Shown: positions 1 through 9,899, counted from the first letter of the stretch. The stretch: 64,000 bases of DNA from Gracilimonas sp. (GCF_017641085.1 NZ_JAEPPI010000002.1:682001-746000), one strand, 5' to 3'. Made by a program: numbers and translations. Notes: a model not told the origin generated them from the letters alone.

Positions 1-1
1 T

Positions 2-124
2 GAGGCCCCTTCACGTTCGGCCTTTGTTATTGATACAGATGGTACTATTTTGGGCACTGTTGAAAAAGTGAATACCAAAGACCACGCTGGAGAGCTAAAA
101 GAGCTGGTCGAAAGTTTGAAATAA
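2..124 (+). CDS. Peroxiredoxin (AhpC/TSA-type), C-terminal 40 residues only
   Basis: The open frame enters from the left edge and ends with TAA at 122-124. The 40 residues include RSAFVIDTDGTI followed by a short tail with a His (KDHAGELKELVESL). This is the usual end of thioredoxin-fold peroxiredoxins, where the R-[ST]-x-FVID-x-[DE]-G strand precedes the last helix. Such enzymes reduce peroxides with a catalytic Cys that lies upstream of this window, so activity cannot be judged. topA starts 14 bp after the stop, so the two may be cotranscribed. The exact subfamily (Bcp/thiol peroxidase against a redoxin-domain protein) cannot be fixed from the tail. Confidence 0.7.
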   Translation, partial: EAPSRSAFVIDTDGTILGTVEKVNTKDHAGELKELVESLK

Positions 125-137
125 TTATCCTTATCGC

Positions 138-2681
138 ATGAAAAGCCTTGTCATTGTAGAGTCCCCTACAAAAACGAAAACGATTAAAAAATACCTGCCC
201 AAAGGGTACGTAGTGGACTCCTCTATGGGTCACATCCGTGATCTTCCTTCCTCAGCTAAAGAAATTCCCGCCAAGTATAAAAAAGAGAGCTGGTCAAATT
301 TAGGAATTAATGTAGATGATCGTTTTGATCCTTTATATGTGGTTCCTTCTTCCAAAAAGAAAGTGGTTACCAAGCTCAAAAAGTTATTGAAAGATGCGGA
401 TGAACTCATTCTCGCAACGGATGAGGACCGGGAAGGAGAGGCTATTTCATGGCATCTGATGGAAGTGTTGAAGCCTAAGATTCCGGTAAAACGAATGGCG
501 TTTCGGGAGATTACCAAAGAGGCCGTTCTGAACGCACTGGAAAATACCCGGGATATTGACATGAACCTGGTGCATGCCCAGGAAACCAGAAGAATCCTGG
601 ACCGGCTGGCGGGCTATACCGTTTCACCTTTATTGTGGAAAAAGATTTCTCCCGGACTTTCAGCCGGACGTGTACAATCGGTGGCTGTTGAGTTTTTGGT
701 TGAGCGCGAACGCGAACGTATGAAGTTCAAAAGCGCTACCTATTATGATTTGAAAGCACAGCTTCATAAAGAGGGAGAGAATGACAAGTTTGATGCAGAC
801 CTGACTCACCTCAACGAAAAACGCCTTGCCAGCGGAAAAGACTTTGATGAAAATACCGGCAAGCTGAAGAAGCCGGATTCGGTAGTTCTGCTGGACGAAG
901 ACAAGGCATCGGCTTTGGTTGATGACCTGAAGTCTGCAAGCTGGTCGGTGATTAATGTGGATGTGAAAACACAGAAGCGAAATCCGGCGCCTCCGTTTAT
1001 TACGTCAACCCTGCAGCAGGAAGCTAACCGTAAGTTTGGATTCTCTGCCCGCGACACCATGAGTGTTGCTCAGAAGCTGTACGAAAAAGGATTTATCACT
1101 TACATGCGTACGGATTCTACCCGGTTATCAGGTCAGGCCATTGGTGCTGCCCGTGATGCGGTGACCGAAGAATACGGCGAAGATTACCTGTTTGAGCGCG
1201 TGCGGAATTACAACAAGAAAGGGAAGTCGGCACAGGAAGCTCACGAAGCTATTCGTCCGTCAGGCTCCCGTTTTGTGAAGCCGGATAAAGCCGGGCTGCG
1301 GGACCGTGAGTTTAAGCTCTACGATCTGATCTGGAAGCGAACCATTGCTACTCAGATGGCCGAAGCTGAACTTGAGTTCACAAACGTTACCATTCGGGCA
1401 ACCAATAATGGAACCGATGCAGACTTCCGTGCGGGCGGTAAGAAAATTCTTTTCCCGGGATATTTTCGGGCATATGTAGAAGGAAGCGATGATCCGGAAG
1501 CGGCTCTTGAGAACCAGGAAAACTTTCTTCCTGCAATGAATGAAGGTGATGCCACGGCGCTGGATGATCTGAACTTTGTGAGCCACGAAACCAAGCCTCC
1601 TGCACGATTTACGGAGGCAACGCTGGTTAAGGAATTGGAGAAAAGAGGAGTAGGTCGCCCGAGTACCTACGCTTCTATTATCAGTACCATTCAGGATCGC
1701 GGGTATGCCAAGAGCGAAGGCAAAACACTGATCCCGACTTTCACCGCCTTTGCTGTTTCATCCCTCTTAGAAAAACATTTTCCGGACTTGGTAGATAGTG
1801 ATTTTACATCCGAGCTGGAAGATAAGCTGGATGCGGTAGCTACCGGAAACCAAGACCCGGTGAAATACCTCGAAGATTTTTACAATGGTGAAAATGGCCT
1901 CAAAGCCAAAGTGGATACGCAGGAAGACAAGATTGACCCACAGGAAGCAAAACTGCTTGATCTGCCTTTAGAGGGGTTAGAGGGAATCAAAGTTGCGGTG
2001 GGCCGATTTGGTCCCTATGCCCGCATGGAGAAAAACGGGGAAGAAGTAACTACTTCGCTCCCCAACGATATGGATCCAAGCGATATCTCATCAGAAAAGC
2101 TGGAAGAGCTGATTAAGATTTCTGAGGAACAGGACAAACCCATTGGTGAAGATCCTGAAACCGGAGAACCCATATTTCTGCTTTCCGGCCGATACGGTCC
2201 ATATGTGCAGAGGGGTGAAGTAACCGAGGAAAACAAAAAGCCGAAGCGTGTTTCTCTGCTGAAGGGAATGGAACCAAAGGATGTGGGTCTCGATTTGGCT
2301 TTGCAACTGCTTGAACTACCACGACCACTCGGTAAGCACCCGGAAGACGATAAAGTAGTGAAAGCCGGTGTTGGACGTTACGGCCCTTTTGTAGTGCATG
2401 ACGGTAAGTTTAAGTCCATTCCTAAATCAGACAGTGTACTGGATATTGAGTTGGATCGGGCGGTGGAGCTGCTCAATCAAAAATCTAAATCCCGCCGCGG
2501 AAGTAACGAGATTAAAGACTTAGGCAAACACCCGGAAACCGACAAGCAGGTTCGGGTGATGACCGGGCGGTATGGTCCATACATCAAGCATGGCAAGAAG
2601 AACATCAGCCTTCCCAAAGGGGAAACTCCTGAAGACTTCACCATGGACAAAGCGGTTGACCTGATTAAGGAAAAAGGGTAA
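138..2681 (+). CDS. topA: DNA topoisomerase I (type IA)
   Basis: An 847-residue type IA topoisomerase, which relaxes negatively supercoiled DNA by cutting one strand through a 5'-phosphotyrosine. The Toprim domain starts at residue 1 (SLVIVESPTKTKTI) and has the acidic metal-binding motif TDEDREGE at 94-101. The strand-passage signature SAGRVQSVAVE lies near 175-185, and the catalytic Tyr is Y322 in ITYMRTDSTR. In place of the Cys4 zinc fingers of E. coli TopA, the C-terminal third carries four Topo_C-type repeats around a GR[YF]GP[YF] core (about residues 620-840). This zinc-free tail is common outside proteobacteria. The ATG at 138 gives an N-terminus flush with the Toprim strand. Confidence 0.97.
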   Translation: MKSLVIVESPTKTKTIKKYLPKGYVVDSSMGHIRDLPSSAKEIPAKYKKESWSNLGINVDDRFDPLYVVPSSKKKVVTKLKKLLKDADELILATDEDREGEAISWHLMEVLKPKIPVKRMAFREITKEAVLNALENTRDIDMNLVHAQETRRILDRLAGYTVSPLLWKKISPGLSAGRVQSVAVEFLVERERERMKFKSATYYDLKAQLHKEGENDKFDADLTHLNEKRLASGKDFDENTGKLKKPDSVVLLDEDKASALVDDLKSASWSVINVDVKTQKRNPAPPFITSTLQQEANRKFGFSARDTMSVAQKLYEKGFITYMRTDSTRLSGQAIGAARDAVTEEYGEDYLFERVRNYNKKGKSAQEAHEAIRPSGSRFVKPDKAGLRDREFKLYDLIWKRTIATQMAEAELEFTNVTIRATNNGTDADFRAGGKKILFPGYFRAYVEGSDDPEAALENQENFLPAMNEGDATALDDLNFVSHETKPPARFTEATLVKELEKRGVGRPSTYASIISTIQDRGYAKSEGKTLIPTFTAFAVSSLLEKHFPDLVDSDFTSELEDKLDAVATGNQDPVKYLEDFYNGENGLKAKVDTQEDKIDPQEAKLLDLPLEGLEGIKVAVGRFGPYARMEKNGEEVTTSLPNDMDPSDISSEKLEELIKISEEQDKPIGEDPETGEPIFLLSGRYGPYVQRGEVTEENKKPKRVSLLKGMEPKDVGLDLALQLLELPRPLGKHPEDDKVVKAGVGRYGPFVVHDGKFKSIPKSDSVLDIELDRAVELLNQKSKSRRGSNEIKDLGKHPETDKQVRVMTGRYGPYIKHGKKNISLPKGETPEDFTMDKAVDLIKEKG

Positions 2682-2690
2682 TAGCTGAAG

Positions 2691-2726
2691 GAACATTGAA
2701 TAGTCAATAATGAATGTTCAATGTCG
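2691..2726. repeat. Word-permuted inverted repeat, vocabulary ATTGAA/AATGTTC
   Basis: In the spacer after topA, ACATTGAA (2693-2700) pairs with TTCAATGT (2717-2724). The loop between contains further shuffled copies of the same words (TCAATAATGAATG). It has no U-tract, so it is not a standard terminator. It belongs to a class seen in several other spacers of this window, where each hairpin is built from its own small set of repeated words. Confidence 0.6.
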
Positions 2727-2797
2727 AAGTGGCTTTGAAATTTTTTTTGTAGATTTCTTACCGATGCTGTCAAACCAAATAGACAGGAAACAGGTAC

Positions 2798-3364
2798 ATG
2801 CAAAAACGAAGCGATTTTTACTTCAGGTATCCTCCTAACATTGGAGAATTAGATCTCGCCACCATGGTGAATATGTTTCGTACCCGGGGCGAGCCGCGCA
2901 AAGCCGGACCCGGCCAACATTTTGCCTGTGCAATGAGCGGTCATTTACTTCGTGAAGCCAAATCCTGGTTTGGGCTGTACTACTCTCAAAAAACCTGGGA
3001 CAATCTGCTTACCAAAGGCAGCGAAGGATTCCCTCTCACTGATGTTGAACTAAATGTGCTCGGCCTGGTGTATGTAAGTGAAGAAGAGCCACCCCATCGT
3101 GAATATGTAGAGAAAAACTCCGGCGTAACGGAAAAGCTGGCTTACCTGATTGTCAACGACTTACGTCAGTTTGGTTTCCTGGATGAAGATGACAGCGGTT
3201 TTCTCCGAATCCCACCCCGTGGTGAAAAAGCCCTGCACGGAATTGCACGCCGCATCTATGAAAAACGGTTCATGCCTGAAATGCTCAAAACCTTCACCCC
3301 AACTGAAGAACCCCAGATAGAGCAAGCCCAAAAAGAAGACCGCGAGCAAACGAGTTTGTTTTAA
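2798..3364 (+). CDS. Unknown protein with possible winged-helix region and C-terminal clamp-binding motif
   Basis: A 188-residue soluble protein with no signal peptide or membrane segment; I do not recognise the family. Residues 85-160 (TDVELNVLGLVYVSEEEP ... VTEKLAYLIVNDLRQFGFL ... IPPRGEKALHGIARRIYEKRF) read like a winged-helix or MarR-like helix set with a basic C-terminal helix. The last residues, EQTSLF, fit the QxxLF peptide by which DNA polymerases and repair proteins dock on the beta sliding clamp, and a free C-terminus is a typical place for it. A role at DNA is therefore inferred, not shown. It follows topA after 116 bp holding a word-permuted inverted repeat. The ATG at 2798 is the only convincing start. 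Confidence 0.7.
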   Translation: MQKRSDFYFRYPPNIGELDLATMVNMFRTRGEPRKAGPGQHFACAMSGHLLREAKSWFGLYYSQKTWDNLLTKGSEGFPLTDVELNVLGLVYVSEEEPPHREYVEKNSGVTEKLAYLIVNDLRQFGFLDEDDSGFLRIPPRGEKALHGIARRIYEKRFMPEMLKTFTPTEEPQIEQAQKEDREQTSLF

Positions 3365-3453
3365 ACCACTACTTGTAAAGAGTTATCACCTCTTCTTTAC
3401 TCTCCTCTTTGTTTGATTATATTCCGCAAGCACATCAATTAATACGGGATATT

Positions 3454-6400
3454 ATGAAACGTTTATTCGGATATACATTAACACTTTTACTAACCCTAAA
3501 TTTTACAGCTGAACTCTTTGCTCAGGGAACGCAACTTTTGCGTGAGCCTACTATTTCAGAAAACAGTATCGTATTTGTTCATGCCAATGATCTATGGAAG
3601 GTGGATAAAGCCGGGGGCGATGCGGTTCGTCTTACCAGCAATATCGGAGGAGAGTCGAACCCGCATTTTTCACCGGATGGCAGCATGATTGCATTTACCG
3701 GAGAGTATGATGGGAACTCCGATGTTTTTGTAATTCCGACTGAAGGCGGATCACCAAAAAGACTTACCTGGCATCCTGTTGATGATGTGGTAACGGGATG
3801 GACTTCTGATGGTGAAGTTCTGTTTCGTTCAACCCGTACGGCTCACCCCACACAACTAAACCGCATTTGGAAAGTGAGTACGGAAGGTGGAATGCCGGAA
3901 GTGTTGCCAATTCCAAGAGCTGCTACGGGGGAGATGTCGGCCGATGGAAAATACCTGGCCTATAACCCGATTACATTTTGGGATCCCGAGTGGAGAAATT
4001 ACCGGGGCGGACAAGCGCAGCCCATCTGGATTGTGAATTTGAATAATTACGAATTAATCCAAACACCAAGAACCGATAACGAACGTCATACCGATCCGGT
4101 ATGGCATGAGGGTTCTGTGTTTTATTTATCCGAAAGGGATTTCGCAAATAACATCTGGTCTTTCAACCCGGAATCCGGTGAAGAAAAACAATGGACGTTT
4201 CACTCTGACTTTGACGCTAAAAGCCTTGATGCCGGTTTTGGTATGATTGTGTATGAACAAGGTGGGTATCTGCATTTGCTGAATCCCGAAAACGGAGAAA
4301 CCGAACAGGTCGAAATTCACGTTGCCGGAGACATGAATTGGGGTCGACCTCGCTGGGAAGAACCCAATGCCTACTCGCTGGATAATGCGGCTATTTCCCC
4401 AACCGGTAAACGAGCGGTTTTTCAGTTTCGGGGGGAGATTATTACGGTTCCAAAAGAAATGGGAACGTGGAGAAACCTGAGTAACTCATCGGCAAGTGCA
4501 GAGCGCTATCCAATTTGGTCGCCTGATGGTAGTAAGGTAGCCTGGTTCTCCGATCAAAGTGGAGAATATACTCTGATGATTGGTGATCAATATGGGCTGG
4601 AAGAACCGAAGTCAATATCACTCCCAAACCCTACTTTCTATTTCCGGCCGGACTGGTCGCCCGATGGTAAATACATAGCCTATACCGATACCGATTATAA
4701 TCTTTGGTATGTGAATGTAGAATCCGGAGAAGCCAAAAAAGTAGATACCGATGGATATGCACATCCTAACCGAACCATGAACCCGGTTTGGTCGCCCGAC
4801 AGTAAGTGGATTGCCTACGTCAAAATTTTGGACAATCAATTTAAGGCAGTGAAGGTACACAATGTGAAATCCGGGAAAACACATCAACTGATTGACGGAA
4901 TGTCGGATACAATCACACCGGTATGGAGTGAAGATGGAAAATACCTCTATTTCCTCGCCAGCACCGATTATGGATTAAATACCGGCTGGCTGGATATGAG
5001 TTCCTACAACATGCCGGTAACCCGTGCCTTGTATATGATTGTGTTATCGGATAACGAGCCTTCTCCACTTCTTCCTAAAAGCGATGACGAAGAAACTTCC
5101 GAAGAAGGGAGTTCCTCCGATGAAAGCGGAGAGGTAGAAGTGGTAATCGATTTGGAAGGAATTGATGAACGTACTTTGGCTGTGGATATCCCCCAACGAA
5201 ATTATACAGGACTGATGCCGGGGCCGGGCGGAGATGTATTTTATATGGAGTTGGTGGAAAATGAAGGAATCCGGCTTCACAAATTCAGCCTGGATGATCG
5301 AAAAGGAAGTTTGTTCATGGCTAACTTCAATGAAGGTGTAGTTTCTCAGGACCGAAAGAGTTTGCTTTACAGAAGTGGCGGAACCTGGGGAATTGTCGGT
5401 ACCGATGGCAGTGAAAAGAAAGCCGGTGATGGCAGTTTGAACATCTCAGATATTAAGATAAAAGTAGATCCTCAGGAAGAGTTTGTTCAAATATTCCGGG
5501 ATGGCTGGCGGTTTATGCGAGATTTTCTCTACGTTGATAATATGCACGGAGCACCCTGGAAAGAGATATATGAATGGTATGCTCCCTGGGTAGAACATGC
5601 TAAACATCGCTCTGACCTCAATTATGTGCTGGATATAATGAGTGGTGAAGTTGCCGTTGGTCACTCCTATGTAGCCGGAGGAGATTATCCCGATCTTGAA
5701 GAAGTACAAGCCGGGTTATTAGGAGCGGATATTTCTCATCATAACGGAGCCTATCGCATCGATAAGATATATACCGGCGAAAGCTGGAATCCAGACCTGA
5801 GAGCACCTCTTTCAGGTCCGGGCATAGACGTGAATGAAGGAGATTATATACTTGCCGTAAATGGAAAAGAAATTTCGGCGGAAGAGAATTTCTACAAGCC
5901 TTTTGAAGGAACCGCTAATCGTCAGGTACAGTTGTTAGTCAATAATCGGCCTCGAACGGAAGGAGCTCGCCTGGTGACGGTAGTTCCGGTTTCCGGTGAA
6001 TATGGCCTGAGAACACGTGCCTGGATAGAAGGTAACAGACGCAAGGTAGATGAAATGTCAGATGGAAAGCTGGCCTATGTATGGGTGCCAAATACCGGTG
6101 GTAGCGGCTACGAATATTTTAACAGATACTATTTTGCCCAACAGGATAAGCTGGGTGCGGTAATTGACGAACGAAATAACGGAGGAGGTTCAGCAGCTGA
6201 TTACATGGTTAATGTTATGGATCGTGAACTGCATGGCTTTTTTAACAGTAAGGCCGGCGATTGCAAGCCATTCACTACACCGGGAGCCGGTATCTGGGGA
6301 CCTAAAGTAATGGTGATCAACGAGCGAGCCGGATCGGGTGGAGACCTGCTTCCATACTTATTCCGTAAGATGGAAATCGGTCCATTAGTTGGGGCTAAAA

Positions 6401-6702
6401 CCTGGGGTGGACTGGTAGGAACTTGGGATACTCCTCCGTTTGTAGATGGTGGCCGGTTTGTAGCTCCCCGTGGTGGTTTCTATAACATGGACGGAGAATG
6501 GGCCGTGGAAGGAGAAGGCATCGCTCCGGATATAGAAGTAATGCAAACACCTAAAGAGGTTATAAACGGACACGACCCCCAGCTGGAAGCAGCCATCAAC
6601 GAAGCCATGCGACTTCTTCAGAATTACGATAACCCCATCATTCCAACACCTGAAGATCCGGTAAGATGGAAGCGACCTGAAAGGGCTTCGGGGGATAATT
6701 AA
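3454..6702 (+). CDS. Tricorn protease homologue (S41 family), exported
   Basis: An upstream TTG at 3409 also opens this frame, but the ATG at 3454 begins a clean signal peptide (MKRLFGYTLTLLLTLNFTAELFAQ), so it is preferred and gives 1082 residues. The first two thirds hold WD40-like/PD40 beta-propeller blades (SPDGSMIAFTGEYDG, SPDGSKVAWFSDQSG, SPDGKYIAYTDTD, SPDSKWIAYV). An acidic linker follows (DDEETSEEGSSSDESGE), then the C1/PDZ region (VNEGDYILAVNGKEI), then the S41 core. The nucleophile is S961 in AGSGGD, close to S965 of Thermoplasma Tricorn; IDERNNGGGSA is the oxyanion/substrate loop. Tricorn degrades oligopeptides; the signal peptide places this one in the periplasm. It appears to be a single-gene unit. 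Confidence 0.93.
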   Translation: MKRLFGYTLTLLLTLNFTAELFAQGTQLLREPTISENSIVFVHANDLWKVDKAGGDAVRLTSNIGGESNPHFSPDGSMIAFTGEYDGNSDVFVIPTEGGSPKRLTWHPVDDVVTGWTSDGEVLFRSTRTAHPTQLNRIWKVSTEGGMPEVLPIPRAATGEMSADGKYLAYNPITFWDPEWRNYRGGQAQPIWIVNLNNYELIQTPRTDNERHTDPVWHEGSVFYLSERDFANNIWSFNPESGEEKQWTFHSDFDAKSLDAGFGMIVYEQGGYLHLLNPENGETEQVEIHVAGDMNWGRPRWEEPNAYSLDNAAISPTGKRAVFQFRGEIITVPKEMGTWRNLSNSSASAERYPIWSPDGSKVAWFSDQSGEYTLMIGDQYGLEEPKSISLPNPTFYFRPDWSPDGKYIAYTDTDYNLWYVNVESGEAKKVDTDGYAHPNRTMNPVWSPDSKWIAYVKILDNQFKAVKVHNVKSGKTHQLIDGMSDTITPVWSEDGKYLYFLASTDYGLNTGWLDMSSYNMPVTRALYMIVLSDNEPSPLLPKSDDEETSEEGSSSDESGEVEVVIDLEGIDERTLAVDIPQRNYTGLMPGPGGDVFYMELVENEGIRLHKFSLDDRKGSLFMANFNEGVVSQDRKSLLYRSGGTWGIVGTDGSEKKAGDGSLNISDIKIKVDPQEEFVQIFRDGWRFMRDFLYVDNMHGAPWKEIYEWYAPWVEHAKHRSDLNYVLDIMSGEVAVGHSYVAGGDYPDLEEVQAGLLGADISHHNGAYRIDKIYTGESWNPDLRAPLSGPGIDVNEGDYILAVNGKEISAEENFYKPFEGTANRQVQLLVNNRPRTEGARLVTVVPVSGEYGLRTRAWIEGNRRKVDEMSDGKLAYVWVPNTGGSGYEYFNRYYFAQQDKLGAVIDERNNGGGSAADYMVNVMDRELHGFFNSKAGDCKPFTTPGAGIWGPKVMVINERAGSGGDLLPYLFRKMEIGPLVGAKTWGGLVGTWDTPPFVDGGRFVAPRGGFYNMDGEWAVEGEGIAPDIEVMQTPKEVINGHDPQLEAAINEAMRLLQNYDNPIIPTPEDPVRWKRPERASGDN

Positions 6703-6940
6703 TACAAAAAACAGATCAAGTTCTGATATCAAAGCCGTGTAACTGACCTCACTTTCCAGGAAATCGGGACACCTTCGCAAGGAGAGGGCTTTGTTTTGAG
6801 GGGAACCTGATTATTGCTTAAGGTTATAATAAGGAGTCCTCCTCCTTTTGAAGGAGGAGGCAGAGGAGGTCGAAGATTTTTGAATGGGTAGATTTCCAGT
6901 TACCGCAACTCGCTCTGACGCTCTGAGTCGGAGCAAAATT
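6703..6940. repeat. Convergent spacer with CTCC hairpin and REP-like palindrome
   Basis: The spacer between the Tricorn gene and the convergent barrel gene has two elements. At 6838-6860 there is a perfect 10-bp hairpin (CCTCCTCCTT, loop TTG, AAGGAGGAGG) without a T-tract on either side; it is followed by CAGAGGAGG. At 6911-6934 there is CGCTCTGACGCTCTGAGTCG plus GAGC, which matches the reverse complement of 25591-25614 at all but one base. Both look like members of dispersed repeat families rather than gene parts. Confidence 0.6.
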
Positions 6941-9169
6941 CTACAGCAGAATCAAATACGTCAGCTTCACCACGGCGGCCTGGCTGTTCATGATCACATC
7001 TTTTCGGGGATCAAAAAGCGTTTCATTATCTCCGGTGAGGTGGTAGGAGGTGTTGAATACGAGAAACAGGTCACTACCGGGTGTATGAATCCAGTCGATG
7101 CGAATGTTGGCTTGAAGATCACGGGAGAAATTGTCGTACTGAATAAGGGCTTTGGCGAATAACTTGCGACTTACAGCTCCGAGTATGGAAGTGGAAACGG
7201 TGGTAGCATCAAACTCGCCGTTAGGTATAGGCAGGTCGATCATGGAGTGGCTCAGGCGTCCTTCAATGTGAAGATGTTTGGATTGCCGGAACCCGATGCT
7301 GCCTTCCAGGTCGGTGCGGTTCCCATGGTAGAACTGTCCCGTGCTGGCTTCAACGGTGCCGAACACGCGTTTACTTTCATCGGTAACCCCGCGAATGCCT
7401 ATTGAATTAAAGGTATAATCCCCGGCGGGAATGATGGCATTCTGCCGTATCGGAAAATCTGCAAAAAGCCGTTCAAATTGTTGGTTTCCGCTGATACGAA
7501 TACTTTGCCGGCTGGCAAACTCAGCGGTAGCAGACCCGCTAAGTTGGGTGGTTTGTTTAACACCATCCTGCCCTTCGATGTAGTTGTAGGAAGTACCAAA
7601 ATTGAACCTTCGCAGTGATGGCAGAACATCAAATTCTACGGTAGGATTGTACCCAAGATTCCCGGAATATTGTCTCATGTTACGGCGGCGGACAAATCCG
7701 AGGGCCGGGTTGTAGTTTTCTCCCACATTGGTGTAAGAAAATCCGCCTGAATAGGTTTCATTCTGCAGCTGAAGGCTTCCGTGGCCCGCTGCATCGTTAA
7801 GGGCATCGGTATCATCCCAAACCCTGGTGTACCAGGCGTTAAACTCGCTGGAGCTCCAGAATCGGTACTTGGTATCAAAACCGAGGGCGCGGTTATATCC
7901 ATTTGGTGATTCAACGTTTGTGATGATGGTACCTACGGTAGCGCGTGGAAATACGTTGGTTCTGATTCGTGCAACTGTGTTATTTGTAGATTGGCTGCCA
8001 AAAACATCTCCCATTTCATTTCCGGTTTCGATGTTCATCGCGCCAACGGAAAAACGCCCCAACTGCCCGGTCATGCGGGCACCGGTCAGGATATCATTGG
8101 TGAGGCCGATTCGGCGTGAGAAAAAAGTTTGTGTGGAACGGGTATTTCCGTGTTCAAAAAGTCCGGCGCGCTCCAGAAAGAATTCCCGTTTTTCCGGAAA
8201 GAAAAGATTAAAACGGGAGAGGTTTAACTGTACATTATCGGCTTCAACCTGTGCAAAATCTGTGTTAACGGTCAGGTCGAGGGTGAGGTTTGACGTGATA
8301 CCCCATTTCATATCCCCACCGATATCATAGGTATATTCAACGTCGGTTTGTTCATTCTGAAGATCTGGTCGGACTTCCTGTGCCCCGGAAATTACATAGG
8401 GCTTAATCTCGATATTATTTCCCCGGCGGATGTTCTTAATTCCTTTGAGGATTCCATACTGAGAGACGGCAGCTAATGCTCCAAAGCTGCCTCCGTACTC
8501 CATTCCGATGGCCGGCCATAGTACCCGCTCGTTTTTGCGGTTGATCATCCGGGAAATCATCAGTCCAAACTCGAGTTCTTCTCCCTCCGGAAACCGAAGC
8601 TGTCGAAAGGGGATCGAGACTTCCATGGTCCAGCCATCATCGTCAATTTTTGTTTCGCTTATGAATACGGCATTCCAGGAAAAGCTGTCGTAGCTGATGC
8701 TTTCATCGGTGATCAGGGCATCATCCTGAGTGCCCAGTGCATTCATTTCAAACAGGTAAGCATTCCGGCCATCCCGGTAGGTGTCGATGCCGATGTAAGC
8801 GTGATCATCGCGGTTATTTCGACCTCCGCGCTCGAGATTCTTGGCACGGATTAATTCCGGGTTATCATCATAAAAACGGAAAGCGAAGTATAGGTGGTCG
8901 CGGTCGTAGGCAATTTTTACTTCCGAATCTTCGGTTGCTGAGGCACCATCATTCGGCCAAACCTGTGTAAAGGTGGTGATGGGAGGGATATCTTCCCAAA
9001 CTTCATCATCCAGGTTACCATCGATGTAAGGAGCTTCTTCAGCAAAAACGGCGGTTACTTCATTGTTGGTTGGCGGGGGAACCAGCTCATCCGGTGTTTG
9101 CCCCAGAACATGTCCGTTTCCAATTCCACATAATACAGATATAGTAAGTGCTGATAATATCGATCTCAT
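6941..9169 (-). CDS. CBM9-like domain plus DUF5916-type outer-membrane barrel protein
   Basis: A 742-residue protein with a signal peptide (MRSILSALTISVLCGIGNGHVLGQ). Residues about 40-240 form a CBM9/DOMON-like beta-sandwich (PYIDGNLDDEVWEDIPPITTF, VKIAYDRDHLYFAFRFYDD). From about 250 on the sequence is a series of alternating amphipathic strands rich in Asn, Arg and aromatics, with FFPEKREFFLERAGLFEHG, the mark of DUF5916 proteins. The end FLVFNTSYHL ... VVKLTYLILL fits a beta-barrel C-terminus with alternating hydrophobics. It is probably an outer-membrane protein; the substrate is unknown and carbohydrate binding is not proven. It is convergent with the Tricorn gene. Confidence 0.85.
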   Translation of the reverse strand: MRSILSALTISVLCGIGNGHVLGQTPDELVPPPTNNEVTAVFAEEAPYIDGNLDDEVWEDIPPITTFTQVWPNDGASATEDSEVKIAYDRDHLYFAFRFYDDNPELIRAKNLERGGRNNRDDHAYIGIDTYRDGRNAYLFEMNALGTQDDALITDESISYDSFSWNAVFISETKIDDDGWTMEVSIPFRQLRFPEGEELEFGLMISRMINRKNERVLWPAIGMEYGGSFGALAAVSQYGILKGIKNIRRGNNIEIKPYVISGAQEVRPDLQNEQTDVEYTYDIGGDMKWGITSNLTLDLTVNTDFAQVEADNVQLNLSRFNLFFPEKREFFLERAGLFEHGNTRSTQTFFSRRIGLTNDILTGARMTGQLGRFSVGAMNIETGNEMGDVFGSQSTNNTVARIRTNVFPRATVGTIITNVESPNGYNRALGFDTKYRFWSSSEFNAWYTRVWDDTDALNDAAGHGSLQLQNETYSGGFSYTNVGENYNPALGFVRRRNMRQYSGNLGYNPTVEFDVLPSLRRFNFGTSYNYIEGQDGVKQTTQLSGSATAEFASRQSIRISGNQQFERLFADFPIRQNAIIPAGDYTFNSIGIRGVTDESKRVFGTVEASTGQFYHGNRTDLEGSIGFRQSKHLHIEGRLSHSMIDLPIPNGEFDATTVSTSILGAVSRKLFAKALIQYDNFSRDLQANIRIDWIHTPGSDLFLVFNTSYHLTGDNETLFDPRKDVIMNSQAAVVKLTYLILL

Positions 9170-9305
9170 TCCGACCCGGTTATTTATTTGTAACTCGTTG
9201 AGCGAGAGCCGGAAATTACTGATTTAACCAATAGTCAGGGTGTTAAAAAGTATAAAGGGTCGTAGGGTTTTATATTAGTGGTAAAAATATTCAGAAAATG
9301 TAGTT

Positions 9306-9899
9306 TTACCTCCGGTCTTCTAACATTAAACGGTATTCTCCATTAGTAATAGATAAAGTATCCTGATTAACACGCTGGCTGTATTGATCAGCCCTGGATT
9401 GAACGGCCACCTTCATTTCAAAGGTTCCATAAACTACTATTTCTCCATTTTCCAATTCTTTCATCTCTACCGTGATATAACCGTTTTCATCAAAGGCTTC
9501 ATACCAGGAAATTTTGGCGTCCCCGTCACTTTCAGAATATTTTCCACCAGGATATCTGTCATAGTATTCATTTACTTTAATTGTATCCTTTTTTGTAGGA
9601 AAGCTGTTTTTACTTTGCTGGTATATCAAAGAAATCCCTATGTACTCGTTGTATGGGAAAAGGTTTTTATTATATTGGTAAGCAGCTATAGTCAAATAAT
9701 GATAATCTCCTTGTTGAGTCATGCTTGCTTTAGCACTTTCCTCAAAATCGGTACCATCGAAAGATTCACCATTTATTTCGGCTTTGAATATAGGTTCAAA
9801 ATGATCCTCTTTTTCTGAATTTATAGCACAGCTGCCAAGAGCAATTATTATTAAAAGTATGGAAAAGGGAAGCCCAAGGTTATGAGATTTGTTCATCAC
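9306..9899 (-). CDS. Small lipoprotein of unknown function
   Basis: A 197-residue protein with a type II signal (PFSILLIIIALGSC, lipobox LGSC) and a linker of charged residues after the Cys. The body is beta-rich with FKAEINGESFDGTDF near the N-terminus, a pattern common in DUF6252-like lipoproteins of Bacteroidetes-type bacteria; the assignment is tentative. It lies 12 bp after the malic enzyme stop on the same strand and could be expressed with it, but no functional link is evident. Its AT-rich composition compared with the neighbours suggests weaker selection or later acquisition. Confidence 0.65.
   Translation of the reverse strand: MMNKSHNLGLPFSILLIIIALGSCAINSEKEDHFEPIFKAEINGESFDGTDFEESAKASMTQQGDYHYLTIAAYQYNKNLFPYNEYIGISLIYQQSKNSFPTKKDTIKVNEYYDRYPGGKYSESDGDAKISWYEAFDENGYITVEMKELENGEIVVYGTFEMKVAVQSRADQYSQRVNQDTLSITNGEYRLMLEDRR

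Noticed and set aside
6838-6860. Perfect 10-bp hairpin as a Rho-independent terminator for the convergent genes
   Set aside because: Neither side carries a T-tract, and a similar hairpin with the same leader occurs in an unrelated divergent spacer.
7827-8330. 167-residue plus-strand open frame inside the CBM9/barrel gene
   Set aside because: It lies antisense to a gene with clear domain motifs; composition is Arg/Ser-rich as expected for a shadow frame.
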